Shown here: positions 33,620 through 46,644 of the stretch, piece after piece
Layout: each line of letters begins with the position of its first letter
How positions within the stretch are numbered: the stretch's first letter is position 1
Source of the DNA: Diogma glabrata
Taxonomy: Eukaryota > Arthropoda > Insecta > Diptera > Cylindrotomidae
Length of the DNA stretch: 64,000 nt
Reading direction: 5' to 3'
Assembly (NCBI GenBank): GCA_963693315.1
Contig: OY856186.1
Location: 459,295,360-459,359,359, forward strand
The notes under the pieces: model-generated
The model's input: the letters and a program-made list of their open reading frames with translations, nothing else
Databases searched by the model: none
Told to the model about the DNA's origin: nothing
Translations under genes and position numbers: made by a program

Positions 33620-35869
33620 GTCCAGTAAATAAAGGTCGAAAAAGATCAAAAGCTCGCAAAAATCCTGTCACGGACGGGACCTGGCGGAAATTGTTGGTCT
33701 TACCGAGTACTTTGACGTGAGAAAAATTACCTTGGGGTTCCGACCCTGTGAGCCTGGAAAATGGCCCTCAAAGTGTCAGAAGTAGTTTCCGGGCCATATC
33801 TCCGGAAATATGGCAGTTAGGGCATTCCTGTTTAGCCAAAAATGAAGGTGAGCTAATTATCTACAGAAATGGTCCTAATCGGATAGTGAAAAATTGTCAA
33901 ATTTGAGACCATGAAAAAACGCCAGATTCTCATCAAATTTGAGAACTGAGGGCTTGGAAATACCCACAGCTCCATGTTTTGGCCTGAAAAATTTGACCTG
34001 CAAATGACAATGGCTTTCTCGTTGTATTTGCGAAATTATCGCGGCCATATAGGAGCATAGGAAGGATCAGTCACACACAAATTTAAATTATACATGTACT
34101 AATTTGTTATGTCGCTGTAAATGCGTTATATGTTGTCGATTTCTAATTTAATAATTTATAATAAATGACGTTTTTATTCGCCTACATATTAAAGGGTTAC
34201 TTTATTACTGTGATTTACGGCCTAAAAGTGTCACTTTTTAACTATTTATTTTGTTGTCATAGCTACGTCCAAAAAAGTAAAAAGCATTTGCATTTGTTTA
34301 AATTCTATGAAAAATAAAATTTTTTATCAAAGCAACCCTTAAATTCAAAATTTCATTATCCAATTAAAATAGTTGTTATCATTTGTTGTCATAGCTACAC
34401 AATAATTTGAAAAATATAATTAATATTTTGTCAAAGGTTACTTGTTCCACATATTTTTATTTTAAAATTTATGAAAATTTATAATTTTAATTTAGAATAA
34501 ACAAATTTTCTTAAAATATTTTGCTTGCGGCGAATAAAAAATAGTATATGATGCACGGACGTAAGCTATTTTGGACTCAAGGTGGGTGCAAATCTCGGCT
34601 AGCGCCTCGACTCCACATCCATCCAAAATCTTTAGCTTTACGTCCTAGCATCATAATGTATTATTGTTGACGATTAATACAATAACAATATAAGTCCACG
34701 AGGGACGCGTGAAGCCAGTGTGTGTGTGCCATGTGTGCGCGCCTGCGCGAACCAATATTATACACGTAAAATACGCGCCGCCACGTGAAGCAGAAAAAAA
34801 GAGGAAATTATCATAAATAATTTCAGAGAAACTTTTTCAATTTTTTTTTTTGTGGATTAAAAACAATGACATTATTTATATCAATGGAAAGCTGAGAACC
34901 TCAGCTTTACTTTTATATAAGTAACAATACCCAAAACATTCCTCGGAAAGAAAAAAAAGTTTCTGAAAAATTTGGCCAGTTTTTTTCCCGTGTGGGCGTA
35001 AAATCAACTTTTAAAGAGCCCTGGAAATTTCTAAACAATTTGAAAAATACGATCGGAAACTAGACATTCTAAGCTACAAATTGGTGTAACCTATAAGGCA
35101 CTTTAATAGACAGTAAATCTTTTATTAATGATTTTCCGCGGACTTTCCGAAAATCCATGAAAGTCCTCAAAATGGAAATTAATAAATTCTCATTTATTTA
35201 AAAGTGCGAGAAAGCCACTGTGGCAAACTTTCTGAGATGTTTCAAGACCCCCACAGGCACAATAATCAAGAAAGAAACATATAAAAACACAATTTTTAAA
35301 AAAAATATGAATCAATTTAAAACAGCGTCAGAAAACCGGATAAAAAGAAACTTTGACCGCCGTTTGCACTCGCTTACAAACGGGATAACAGAAATTTTAT
35401 CACAGGATGTGACAGGTACGGGCTTTCTCTTTCACATGAATTTTGAATCATCGAAAAATATTGAATTTTGACCGAGTTATCCGCTAATTTGTCCGCCGCT
35501 CCTTAGTAAATACGTGTAAAGCGGCATTCTGGCTCCATGATGAAGAGAAAAATGCAGGACAAGGTTCGAGTCCATTATCTCGGAAACTATCGGGCGTACG
35601 ATAAAAATGATTAGGACCATTTCTGTAGATAATTAGCTCACCTTCATTTCTAGCTAAACAGGAATAGCCTAACTGCCATATTTTCGGAGATATGGCCCGG
35701 AAACTACTTCTGACACTTTGAGGGCCATTTTCCAGGCTCACAGGGTCGGAACCCCAAGGTAATTTTTCTCACGTCAAAGTACTCGGTAAGACCAACAATT
35801 TCCGCCAGGTCCCGTCCGCGACAGGATTTTTGCGACCTTTTAACCTTTATTTACTGGACTAATAATTTG
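33620..35869. mobile_element. 2.25-kb DNA-transposon-like element with ~265-bp terminal inverted repeats
   Basis: The left end GTCCAGTAAATAAAGGTCG and right end ..CCTTTATTTACTGGAC are inverted, and the match extends ~265 bp inward (33620-33888 with 35605-35869) with few mismatches. TA lies outside both ends (33618-33619, 35870-35871). The arms are much more GC-rich than the surroundings. The interior (33889-35604) has no recognisable transposase; frames at 35220-35471 and 35484-35741 are chance openings, the latter inside the arm. It is therefore non-autonomous. The family is not identified. Confidence 0.85.
34549..34654. repeat. Short hairpin repeat inside the 33.6-kb element
   Basis: ATGATGC..GGACGTAAGCTA on the left pairs with TAGCTTTACGTCC..GCATCAT on the right, around a GC-rich loop (CTCGGCTAGCGCCTCG). 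It is probably a tiny nested MITE or structured segment. Confidence 0.5.
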
Positions 35870-35874
35870 TGTTT

Positions 35875-38800
35875 TGACCATAAATTTTGAGAAGTGAATA
35901 TAATGAAAAATTAAAACTTTGAGTTGATCATAATTGATATGATTAATAAAACGTAATTTTTTTTATATTTATATAAGTATATATTTTATAAGTACATATG
36001 TATAAGTTTAATATAAGTTTTTTACTTATCAAAAATAGCTAGATGTAAAATTTCTCTCAAATGTCATAAAATCTAAACTCATTCAGCTACAAGAAATATT
36101 CAGCCTTCGAATGGAATTGGCATTAAAATGGTTAAACCGTTTTTGTCTTCGATTAGTTTAGAAAAACTGAAAACAATTTTGCAAAATAAGTCTTCAATAT
36201 TCTGTATTTGACAAATATCTATTACAGAATACAGATATCTTTTTGAAGACGTCACAATCATTAACAATACGCGGGTCATATTGAAGAACGTTACACGAAT
36301 GAGAATTTTCTTGATGACTCTTTTAATTTTTATTGATTTCTTATCGTCATCATAATTTTTAAACAATCTAATATGTTCCCTTAATAACACGACGAGGTAT
36401 AATACGATATTTAAATACTGGATCAAAAACCTTTACCACCACCTAGCTAGATCGTGTTTTGTTTTTTTTTTAGAACAATACATGCGTTCCTTTGGAACGA
36501 AATAGCTGCTCAAAGCAGCTTTTGAGTAGATCACCAATGGAACGCCGAATATTGGAAAAATTTTCAAATATGTATAGCCACACAATTTTATTATTCTCAA
36601 AATGTTTTATTTTGGACTGATGTTTAGATCTGACTGGTCCATTTTATTATTAAAAATACCAAAACAAGTTTATAAGCGATCTAAATAAAATCGAAAAATA
36701 AACTGCTTTTTAACTACATAACTTGTTCGAGGTAGAGTAGATCAAAGCAAATTTGAGTAAGTTTGATTTTCAATGGAACGGGCCTAATGATTGACAGTTA
36801 TTAGTACAACATTATCTCATAATCTATTTAGTGTTTACATCTATTTGAACTATTAGTAGGCTACTAGACTGCTAAGATTATTACTATGATGCGTTAGTTT
36901 GAAATATGTTCAAGAATTCGGAGATATTTGTGAGTGATTAAGCTCAAATATCTATTGGAATGATATAAATTTTTGTCATTCGAAATCATTGTTTATTTTC
37001 TATTAGAAAATGTCTGGCGTGTTTCGTGTGGGGATTGTTCATGATTCCAATGATTCTAATATGTAGTTACTTGAGGTTAAGTACTCACAAAAGTATCACA
37101 AACATATTTGATTTTAGCATGTATGAAATGTTAATAAAACACAAACGGTGTACAACTATCACGAACATGTTCCAATTTCTAAGATATATGACGTCGCCTA
37201 AATTATATTGTTATAGACCACTTATTTAAATATATTGGTTTGGTACATCTTTGTTTTATTTTTGCTGCTATCAATGTTTGTATGGGTTCCTTTTCTTCGT
37301 AAATGTAATATTTTGAAATTTTTATATTAGAAGTATGTATTTCGCATCAAACCCGACAAACATTTTTATGAATGAAGATAGCGTTCGTATATTTAAGTTC
37401 TAAATTGGAAATATATGAGTGTGATTTTGTTTGTAAAGGATGCGTCCATTTTATCGCCATTTTGTCAATGATACAATTTAAAGACCAAAATTCAGAAATC
37501 AAAAAATTTAAATATTTGAATTATGTGTAGAAAATAATAATAATTTTCCATAATTTTCTCAATATTAAATTAAAATATCAATAAATCGACATGAAACAAG
37601 ACAAGCAAAAAATATTAAAAAAATATAATAAGCTTTTTAAATCACTAAAATTAATTATTGAAAGGGGCTGTTTGTTTAACTAGATTTTTTTATTACATTT
37701 ACTAAAAAATTTCTTTCGCATATAATTTTATGTGCAATAAATAAATTTAAATTATTCAGTTCAATTCAACGCATGTAAATTATTTTCAAAAATGTTAAAT
37801 AAAGCCACATGCGGCTGGTTAAATAAAAGAATATATAAAAATATGCACTTTTTCTTTTTCTATTCTTTCTTTTCTTTTGTTTATTATTATTATCATTAAA
37901 CAAATTTCGTTTCTCCTCGTTTTTTATTATTACAGAAAAGGCCGAAAGAAAATTTATTTAACGCCTATTTCAACTCGGGGCAAATAATCCGTATTTCGTG
38001 TTTAAACAAACACAATAATTCTCAAACAAACATATTCCATGTCGAAGTTACACTGTTTTCATGTTTCTATGAACAGGAACGTGACATAAAACCCATTAAA
38101 CTAATTGTTCAATATGGAGAGAACGATAAGAATCATATCGATTACGTTGAATCGGTAAAATACCTTTTCAACGCTGCTGAAATTATTTCAGAGACAACTG
38201 CTTCGTAACACGATTAGGGAGTACGATAGAATACAACACAACAGAACATCGTTCTAAAAAATATTCTTTAGAGAAAATAGATCCACTAAAAGAATATAAA
38301 ATCACCGAAATAACAAAACACAAAGCAATACATAGTCGGAAATATTTGTTTATATCTATAAGAATAGAAACTATATACCCCTTAAAGTAGGTAAATAAAC
38401 AAAATAAAAAGAAACGATCTCATACCTATCTGTCAACATTTGATGATCGTGTTATTATGTTTTTGTTGATAAAGGAAGAATAAAGGCTGTGTTCTAGAAC
38501 TTTATTGAAATGTCGCTATTATTTTGTGTAGTATATAAAAGAGGTCGTGTTAGAGGTTAAAAGTAGTGTAAAATTGTCAGTGATAGATTCAATATAAAAT
38601 TGTATTCTATCGGACACGTTACTTGTTGTGCTGAATGTAATTTGTAGTGTTGTAGTATATATAAATTATATTCTATATATTAAAAATTTGCAAAATATAG
38701 TTTAACTTGTATTTAATTTATGATACAAATTTAAACATTTTAGGATTTTAATATCCGATAAGAACTTCGAGCAATAAGAAATGTGATGAGTTTTTTTCGA

Positions 38801-41800
38801 ATACTGAAAACTATCGTAATAAATCAAAATCAGGTTACCAATAACAATACTGACGTCTTTTATACTATGGTTTCTATTTTTTGCTAGGAATCTAAAAATG
38901 TTTACAAACTTTTTGCAAAGAATTGAATAAAAAACAGAAATTGCAATGCTATTAATTTTTCAATTCGATTAAAAAAATATAATTTTAATATTAAAGTAAT
39001 ACTGTGACTATCATCAAAAATTTAATAAAAAGTTTTTTTAAGCCGAATATATTATTTTTATTTGCTATTTGTTATCAATTGAAAAACGTAAAATTTTCGG
39101 CAAAAAGTAGAAATTGGATGAAATAAATTTTTTACATAAAAGGAATTTGAAATACAATAAAAGGAATTTGATAGTAAGAAAATTGAAGATTAAACTCCAA
39201 TATTTGAGCCAAGATTTTTCTTTGTGAATACTCGTTGAATATAATTTTGTAAATAGATTATCAACATATGTTGATGTAGCAACATTTTAAATTAAAGAGA
39301 ACCAGTTTCTTGTAAATTAAAAAAATGTTTGAGAAATCCTGAATGAAAAATTTCAAAGGTTCAGTACTATATCTCAAATGAATTAAATAGTTTCTAAAAA
39401 TGTTTTTACATACTTATATGCATAAAAAAGAAAGTTGACACACTAATTTTGTGTTTGAGTGCGATTTTCTGACCCGTAACTGATGGATTTAAATTTCCAG
39501 ACCTTATCTTAGTTTACTAGAAAGTTTTACATCCATAACCCTCATATAGAAGCATACATTTTTGTTTGGTAATATCTTGATTAGTCACATACCTCTTTTA
39601 TGTTTTACTAATTATTCTACCAAGCAATGAAATTTTAGTTTAACTAGGTTAATTAACTAAGGTAATTAACTAAAACTGAACGACCTTAATTTCTTTGTTA
39701 TTATTTAACAACAAAAATCAATTAGTCATTTTAAGGTCTACCTAGTACCTACCATCTAATCGCTAAATTTGAAATACTAAATGTTTAATAATTAAAATAA
39801 TCCATCAATTAAAAAAAATTCTTTTCTCAAAATTCTTTAGATTAAGAAAAAAACAACCTCCCCTAAAAAATAATTAATGCCGTCAGAATTAGGTTTACTA
39901 TTTAAATTTGATTGAATTTCTAAAGATTGTGGTATTTTAAAGTAATTAATCTTTCTTTAAGACAATTAGTTGAAACAATTTCAATGCTTGAAAGTGTTTG
40001 TGAATAAGTTAAACAATTTATATCCTCTTTTTTAACTACTGCAATTCCGCTTAACCTCTCGCACTTAAATACTTTTTATTTTTATTAAATTAAGATAAGT
40101 AATTATTTAAAATTAAATTAAACACAGAACCTGAACTTAAATTGAACATATTTACTCTTGGATAATTTTTGTCAAAGTTCGTTAAAATTTTATAAATCTT
40201 ACGGCATTTAAATTTATATCCGATAATCAATCTAACTTTCCTTCATAATATTTCTTACGCATATATTTTTATTTATTACAATTTTAATGTATGAGGCTAA
40301 CGAATCTATTTTTCCTTCTAAAAAAAATATGATAAAAGAAAGAAAATCGATATTACTTTAACTAAAAAATATGAGGAAAAATTAAGATTTAGGCCAAAAT
40401 GTATTTCTAAAGTAAAAATGCGATTTAATTTTCTTCTAAGTGATAAATTGTTTTTTATTATTTTTTCGTTTTATAAGAAAAATTGAAGGAAATTTCATAT
40501 TGATTTAAATTCTGGAATGAGATTTGGTTTTTCAAATTAAAATTGATTTAAAACGAAATAAAATTCTAATTTTGAAATTTTAGCGGTATAATTTGAAATC
40601 GTAAATTTTATGTATATGTAATATGTTTATAGATTATAGAATGTGATGAACGTAAATGGAGATGTGTGATCAATATAAAGAATGAATAGTAACAGAATAA
40701 TTAATTATAAAATTTATTCATGTAATTTGATTCATGTTATTGAATTTGTAACAAATTTTTTGTAATTAATTAAAATAATGTTACGTAAACGTCATATTAA
40801 TGTTTTTATTATTCAAGATATTCGATATGATATTAGTGTTTACGTAAGAACAATATTAATTTGACTAATGTTATTAGTCGTCGATGTACTTATACATAAA
40901 TGTGTGCATGTTTTATTTATTAACAAACGTGCGGTGAAAAGGATAAGTTTTATTATATTTAATCGGTAACCATGTGTAAATCCTTGGATTGGTTGGAGTT
41001 CTTGTTTAATAGTTTTTATAATAATCGCTGGCCAAAAATCCAATTTCAATTCCAAAATTTGTTTGTCGAAGTAAATTTTACCAAATAATTCTTAAGACTC
41101 TTTTTAATTTATTTAAAAGAGTAAATTCCACTAAATATTTATTAAAACCCTTTTTAATTTCCGAAAAAATATTCTTTTTATTTTATTTTACAATATATGA
41201 ACCAATGTATAATATATTGAAATATAATATACTGAAATTATAAAATTATAAATTGTTTGTATCGACATGGGTAATTAATTTTAAAATATATTGTAAACAA
41301 AAATAAATAAAACCTAGAGGCTAATTATTTTTTTTTTCAATGCTACCACCATACTATCTCTAGAATTTTATACCGCTTCTAGAAAATGAACCTTTTAATA
41401 AAAATGTGTATAGTTTAATTCATTGCATTAATGTAATTTATAAATAAATTTTAAAACTGCAAAATCTTATGTAAATTACCAAACCCCATGACTTCCTGCA
41501 TAAACCCCTTTTTTATATCTCTTGTCTGACTGTCTACATAAAGCATACATTAAATCTTTTTTTCTCATTTAAAATTCACCTCAAATTTGATAGAAAATTT
41601 ATGATTAACTTAGGATTCAATAAGTACACAAGAATTATACAATAAACAAACCTGACCCCCATCACCAATTGATTCAATAACAATTTCGTTTTTTTTCTTT
41701 TCTTTCACGTTTTATGAGTGCTGGATGATAAGTGAATTAATATTGTTTTACGATTAAGAAAGATTTTCTCTGTTTTCTTTTTTTCCATTTTCCGTTGTTG

Positions 41801-42995
41801 TTTTCTGTGTCATGTTTGTTTGAAATACTACTAATCTCTAAACAGGTACACTAATAATGTTATAAAAATAAGATTGAATCTTATACAATATCAATAGGAT
41901 CTTTACTTACAAATGAAACTTGTTAAGATAGTAGTAGAAAAATACTAGTAGATAGTATGTAAAAAATATTAGAGAAAAACAAAAGGTAAATGTACGTCTT
42001 TCGGTTATGTGTATTTGAGTATATAATTAAAATCTTACCCTCGTATTACATATTACATATTTCTGATTCTTATTTTTTATGAGTCTTGATTCTAAGAATA
42101 TACACAGGAAATTCTGAATAGATTTCGCTTTTTTACCGATCGGATATTAGTTTTTATATTTGGTATTGCTTATTGATTATGTCCATTGAATTGTTTATGA
42201 AAACAAATAGGAATTCATCATGCAACATACTTACTAACATTTGCACTCACATAACTTTTAAATATTTCTTGTGTTATTATAAATTAATTAGTTTCTTTTT
42301 TAATTAAAATTGTATAGATCCAGACGACATGAGTAAATTGAGCATTCAATAACATTTTTTTCCAAAAACAAATTTTTGTTTTTCTTTACTTTTCAAAAAT
42401 ATATTCGAAAAACTTGAAACTAATTAGAGAAAGAAAACATTTATCAAAGCAAATTCTACTCGTGGTAAACCAAAATAGATTTTTGTGCAAATTGTCGACA
42501 TAATTATATATTCGACTTATTTAGGCAAATTTCTTTATGATTTAATATATTTTCGACGCCTTTGAAATTAACTAAAAAACTGCCAATAAAAATCATCAGT
42601 CTCTGAAACTAGTTAGTGAAATCAAATAGATTAGTCATCGTCATTTGAATACAAATTATGTGTAAAAATCGTGCACATTTTTGTTATTGATTATTTGATG
42701 TTTATTTGAAATTACCGTGCTACGGTGAAATAATTATAATTCTATTAGAAAATCAAAATAATTTGATAAAGATCAAAGTAATAGAGTCATGGTGCAAATA
42801 AATGAAATTTTAGATAGTAAAAATAGCATATTTTCCAACAAGAGATGAAAACACCGCTTTTTTCATCGAAAAACGTTTTCATTTCGTTTAGGAAATGTAT
42901 TTTTGCTACGATGATAAATATAAAAGATATTATGTATTTGTAAACTATTACATTAGAAACCGACAGCATTATATTCAAAATTCTTATTGTGTATA
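35875..42995. other. Long AT-rich non-coding stretch
   Basis: About 7 kb without a supportable gene or element. The 108-codon minus-strand opening at 36100-36426 and others are AT-rich and motif-free. A TATA-like TATAAAAG lies at 38534 and a diffuse inverted repeat around ACGTAAAC at 40774-40860. Nothing else stands out. Confidence 0.4.
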
Positions 42996-43000
42996 CTAGA

Positions 43001-43720
43001 CTAGCTGATCCCGGGTTGCATTGCTACTCCTGTAATTAAAGTTTGTGCGCAGACTTTTAATTAAAAATAAATAATTATTATTATAATTAGTAGAAGTACA
43101 ACTAAAGTCAAATGTTATTAACATTAGCAGTTATTGATGAATGTTTGATTTCGACGATTCACGTTTTTAATGTATCAAACGAATTTTATAAACAGTATAA
43201 ATGAAAAATTGTCAAAACAAAACGCCTGTCTGTAATTTGAGTATGCTTTGGGTAAAAGACTAAATCCTTAGAAAGTAAAAATAAAAATAAAGAAAAAGGT
43301 ACTCTTGGGTTTTGGCAACTTTGAAAATTAAATTTTTGAAGTATTAAAACTGAAAAATTTCGTGTAAAATAAGCAAAAAATGTGTCAGTGTAATATTGTT
43401 TTATATAGCCTTATTTGATACCTTTAATACCACAAAAGTTCAATAGAATCGGTAAACTTGTCTTTAGTAAATAGCACAAAGTAGCAACATTTTCAAACTA
43501 ATAATACATTCAAATGCCTTTTTCTCGAAAACAAAAATAACGCTTGTCTGTAATTTTAGTATGTTTCGGGTAAAAAAATTATTAAAAAAGTTCTTTTAAA
43601 AATCGTTATGTTTAAAAGACCAAAGTTAAAAAAAAAACATATAAGAATATAATTTTTTTTAATCAGTCTAATATTTTTATAAAACCTTACTTACCGCCTT
43701 TTAAACAAAATATGAAATGC
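43001..43720 (-). mobile_element. Probable non-autonomous Helitron, 3' terminal part (minus strand)
   Basis: On the minus strand the sequence ends ACCCGGGATCAGCTAG followed by T (43004-43001, T opposite 43000), the CTAG|T ending characteristic of Helitron 3' termini in insects. The body to the right has two related blocks (~43225 and ~43530), each with ACGC.TGTCTGTAATTT.AG and GGGTAAAA. No strong terminal hairpin is seen, and the 5' end is not defined. Confidence 0.35.
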
Positions 43721-44272
43721 GTAATCTTTACCCGCGGTTAAAGTAAAACTTCTTTGGCTACTGTAGCAGGTATTTCTAAAAAGACTAAATATAATATATA
43801 TATTTATAATATATATAAATTTAGAGTAGCGTTTATTGATAATACAATTTACAACATGTGTAATAAAAAGCTATATTTACATAATGTATTACAAATTCTT
43901 ACAAAATATTACAAATTAAATTTAACGAGAAATACATGTCCACTTAATTCAACAACAAGATTTGATACAACAATTGATGCGATTTTCTTAAGAAATTTAG
44001 CAAATTTGGAAAGTAAAGTTTATGTTTCCACCTTAGGTATCCAAAAACCTCTATAATTTCATATTTCAATTATGATAATAATTGACAGGATTTTGTCATA
44101 CATTATGTAAACAAGGCTTTTTATAACACATGTTTTAAATTATATTATCAATAAATGCTCCTCTAAATTGAATATGGCCATATTGAATATGGCGTATTTT
44201 ATATTTAATTTTTTTAGTAATACCTGCCACAGTAGCCAAATAAGTTTCACTTTAACTGCGTGTAAAAATTAC
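43721..44272. mobile_element. MITE with ~62-bp terminal inverted repeats
   Basis: The left end GTAATCTTTACCCGCGGTTA and the complement of the right end GTAATTTTTACACGCAGTTA match on through TTTGGCTACTGT.GCAGGTATT. The interior is AT-rich and carries one short ORF with a conserved-looking C-terminus. Confidence 0.7.
43754..44056 (+). pseudogene. Possible endonuclease-domain fragment captured in a MITE
   Basis: A 100-codon frame. The last third reads STTRFDTTIDAIFLRNL, then ESKVYVSTLGIQKPL, which resembles the C-terminal end of APE/EEP-like endonuclease domains associated with Helitron/Helentron proteins (pattern TTR..TTIDAVF.R, then SYFSYHKP), as I recall that family. The first 35 residues are translated terminal inverted repeat. 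Only this tail of a domain remains and no catalytic residue can be verified. The family link is an inference from motif memory. Confidence 0.3.
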
Positions 44273-44388
44273 AAGCACTCATTTTTTTTTTTAATAAAAC
44301 AAATTTAATGAAACTAGAATCGCACAGGGGCCGAAATTCGGCCATTGTTAATAGCAATTGTTAATAAACTCCTAACAAAATAACTGCA

Positions 44389-44779
44389 ACCCGGGTAGAA
44401 GCTCCAATATTAAACAACGAACCAAACTCGGGCGCGTTTTGGTGAGCCAAGCCTTGGTTCATTCTGGGGCAGTTGTAAATGCCTATACTGAACCAAGGTT
44501 CATTTTATTATATTACGTTTTATTCACCAGGTTAGTGCATTGTAAACATGTGCAAGCGATATTATGTTTATCTTTATTTTTATATATGTTACTCTTTCCA
44601 CACATTTAAAGGAGGTTTGAAAAAAAACTGATTTGCTAGACCTGACCGAGCCTGATTTGCCTGATTTGGCGCCAGGACATCAGTCCAAACTTGGGTCGCT
44701 GTTAATCCTGTTCCAAAACCCCAAAACTATGGCGCGGGCTTGGCCCAGTTTTGGTTCTTTAGCTTTTTCTTACCCGGGA
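44389..44779 (-). mobile_element. CCCGGG-ended MITE, second locus
   Basis: Starts ACCCGGGTAGAAGC and ends TTACCCGGGAA. It is the reverse orientation of the element at 16022-16939 and shares ATTAAACAACGAACCAA, GTAAACATGTG and the ATATGTTACTCTTTCCACAC block. At ~391 bp it gives the un-nested family length. The 99-codon frame over it is a chance opening. Confidence 0.8.
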
Positions 44780-44784
44780 ACAAA

Positions 44785-45180
44785 CAAAATAATCGATAAA
44801 AACCATCACAAAACACACCTTCCCTTTTTCTTCTTTTTTCTCACAAAAAATTCCAAAATGTGTTTCGCCACATTTACTGCTCAAGACCTTTCCAACGATA
44901 TATATACTGCCCCACTTTTGTTGGGTTGTTAAAAGTGCTTACGTACTTGTATATAGATAATTTGAAATAATAATTTGTGTAATGAAATAATTTGAAATGT
45001 TTTATGATTCGCAATTTTGATAACAAAATATTGCTACGCTGATGCATAGGCTGACTTCACTACAGCTCTGGAAACATAGTGTTCTGGATATATAGTGGGC
45101 TAATATCCTTCAAATGCTTTAATTAAAGGTTAACCAATGTTATAGATTTCGCGTAGTTCTAATAATAAAAATATTTACGA
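44785..45180. other. Non-coding spacer
   Basis: Nothing recognised. Confidence 0.3.
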
Positions 45181-45184
45181 AAAC

Positions 45185-46640
45185 AGTAGTATCCCAACAA
45201 ACATAAATTCTGTTGTACGAGAAAAAGTAAAAACAAATTTTAACCGGAAGTGGCAAACCGGAAGTTGTGCTGCGGAACTGTTGTGAACCGTACTAAATGT
45301 TTATGTACCAAGTTTCATCCAATTCGATTAACAGGTACGGGATGTTATTAAGCTTTCAAAGAAACAGGTGGTCGGGGGATCCCTACCATTTTGTTCACTA
45401 TCGCTCAAAAACTAATCAGTTCCTTGCCATACATATTTGCATTTTTTTCCAAAGTGTCATCAAAATTCATTCACGAACGAATGTTGCATGCTCCCAACAA
45501 ACATTAAAAAAATGGTGGAACAATAAACAGGTGTTCGGGAGGCCCCACCACTGTGATCAATGTGTTCCAAAAATGATAATTATCTTCTCACCCTAATTGC
45601 AACCTTTTTCATAAGTTTCATCATAATCACTTCATGTAAACTGTAGTGTACATAAAGTCACTGAAAAAAATTTAAAAAATTGCAAAAAAATTGTTTTTAC
45701 CGGAAGTGAAAAACCGGAAGTTGGGATGCAGAACTGTTGTGAACCGTACCAAATGTTTATGTACCAAGTTTCGTCCAATTCGATTATCAGGTACAGATGT
45801 TATTGAGCCTTCAAAAAACAGGTGCTCGGAGGACCCCAACCACTTTGTTCACTATCGCTCAAAAACTAATCAGTTCCTTGCTATATATATGCATCTTTTT
45901 CCAAAGTGTCATCAGAATTATATGTGTTATTATGGTTTTCCATATTATTCACTGTTTGTGTGCTTTTGTCACTTTTGAATTAAAATGCAATATTTAAAAA
46001 TATACTTTTTACTGTTTATTTTTAAATTTATTTATAATAATAAAACTTCCTTATAGTAACAATTTGATTTTTATTTTTTTTTTCATCAGAATTCATTCAC
46101 GAACGAATGTTGTGTGCAAACATAAAAAACATGTTGGAAAAAACCACCTGTTGTATGGTGGACCCCCCAACACATACAATGTACTCCAAAAGCTGATAAA
46201 ATCTTTCTCATGTTACTTGAAAGCATTTACCAACGTTTCATGAAAATCGGTCGGTAATTGTAGGCTACAGTAGGGATACATTCCTGAAGAAGAAAAACTT
46301 GTTAACCGGAGGTGTCAAACCGGAAGTTGGTATGCAGAAATATTGGAAACAGTACTAAAACCTTATATACCAACTTTCCATAAGTTCATAAGCCAGGATT
46401 AGAAGTTATTGAAGATTTAAACTTAGAGGTGTACGGGAGACCCCCCGCCATTTTGTCTAAATTTAAAATAAATCCAGATCTTCCATTTTCAAGTAAACCT
46501 GGATCATTTGCCAAAGTTTTATCAAGATCCTCAAGTGATAAATATATGTGGTTTCATCATAATTTATTTGACTAAATATCATTTCCGTTTGAAAACGTTA
46601 CTTCCGTCCGAATAAGATTTGAGTTATACTTGTCATATCG
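45185..46640 (+). repeat. Three diverged tandem units of a ~440-465-bp CCGGAAGT repeat
   Basis: Units begin near 45241, 45706 and 46300 with paired CCGGAAGT words (ACCGGAAGTGGCAAACCGGA and variants). They continue through GAACTGTTGTGAACCGTAC, TATGTACCAAGTTTC and a CGCTCAAAAACTAATC block. The overlapping frames 45297-45596 and 45691-45997 translate the same repeated block and are not genes. Unit 2 is interrupted by a 163-bp insertion. The element class is not identified. Confidence 0.75.
45920..46082. mobile_element. 163-bp short interspersed insertion, copy 1
   Basis: It begins ATATGTGTTATTATGG and ends in a T-run. It is flanked by an 11-bp direct repeat TCATCAGAATT (45909-45919 and 46083-46093). 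The uninterrupted sequence (TGTCATCAAAATTCATTCAC) is present in tandem unit 1, giving an empty-site comparison. A near-identical copy lies at 47717-47880. There is no coding capacity and no terminal inverted repeat; the long target duplication favours retroposition. Confidence 0.85.
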
Positions 46641-46644
46641 CGCC

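Noticed and set aside
35555..35572. B-box match GGTTCGAGTCC
   Set aside because: It lies close to the terminal inverted repeat of a DNA element, has no proper A box at the right distance and no tRNA fold.
36470..36790. Short palindromes CGTTCCTTTGGAACG and AGCTGCTCAAAGCAGCT
   Set aside because: Small and isolated; no element boundaries could be drawn.
38534..38581. TATAAAAG with a downstream TCAGTG, a possible core promoter
   Set aside because: The spacing (~45 bp) is too long for TATA-Inr, and no ORF or transcript signal follows.
45297..45997. Overlapping 95-99-codon frames with similar proteins
   Set aside because: The similarity comes from tandem repeat units; there is no start conservation or domain.
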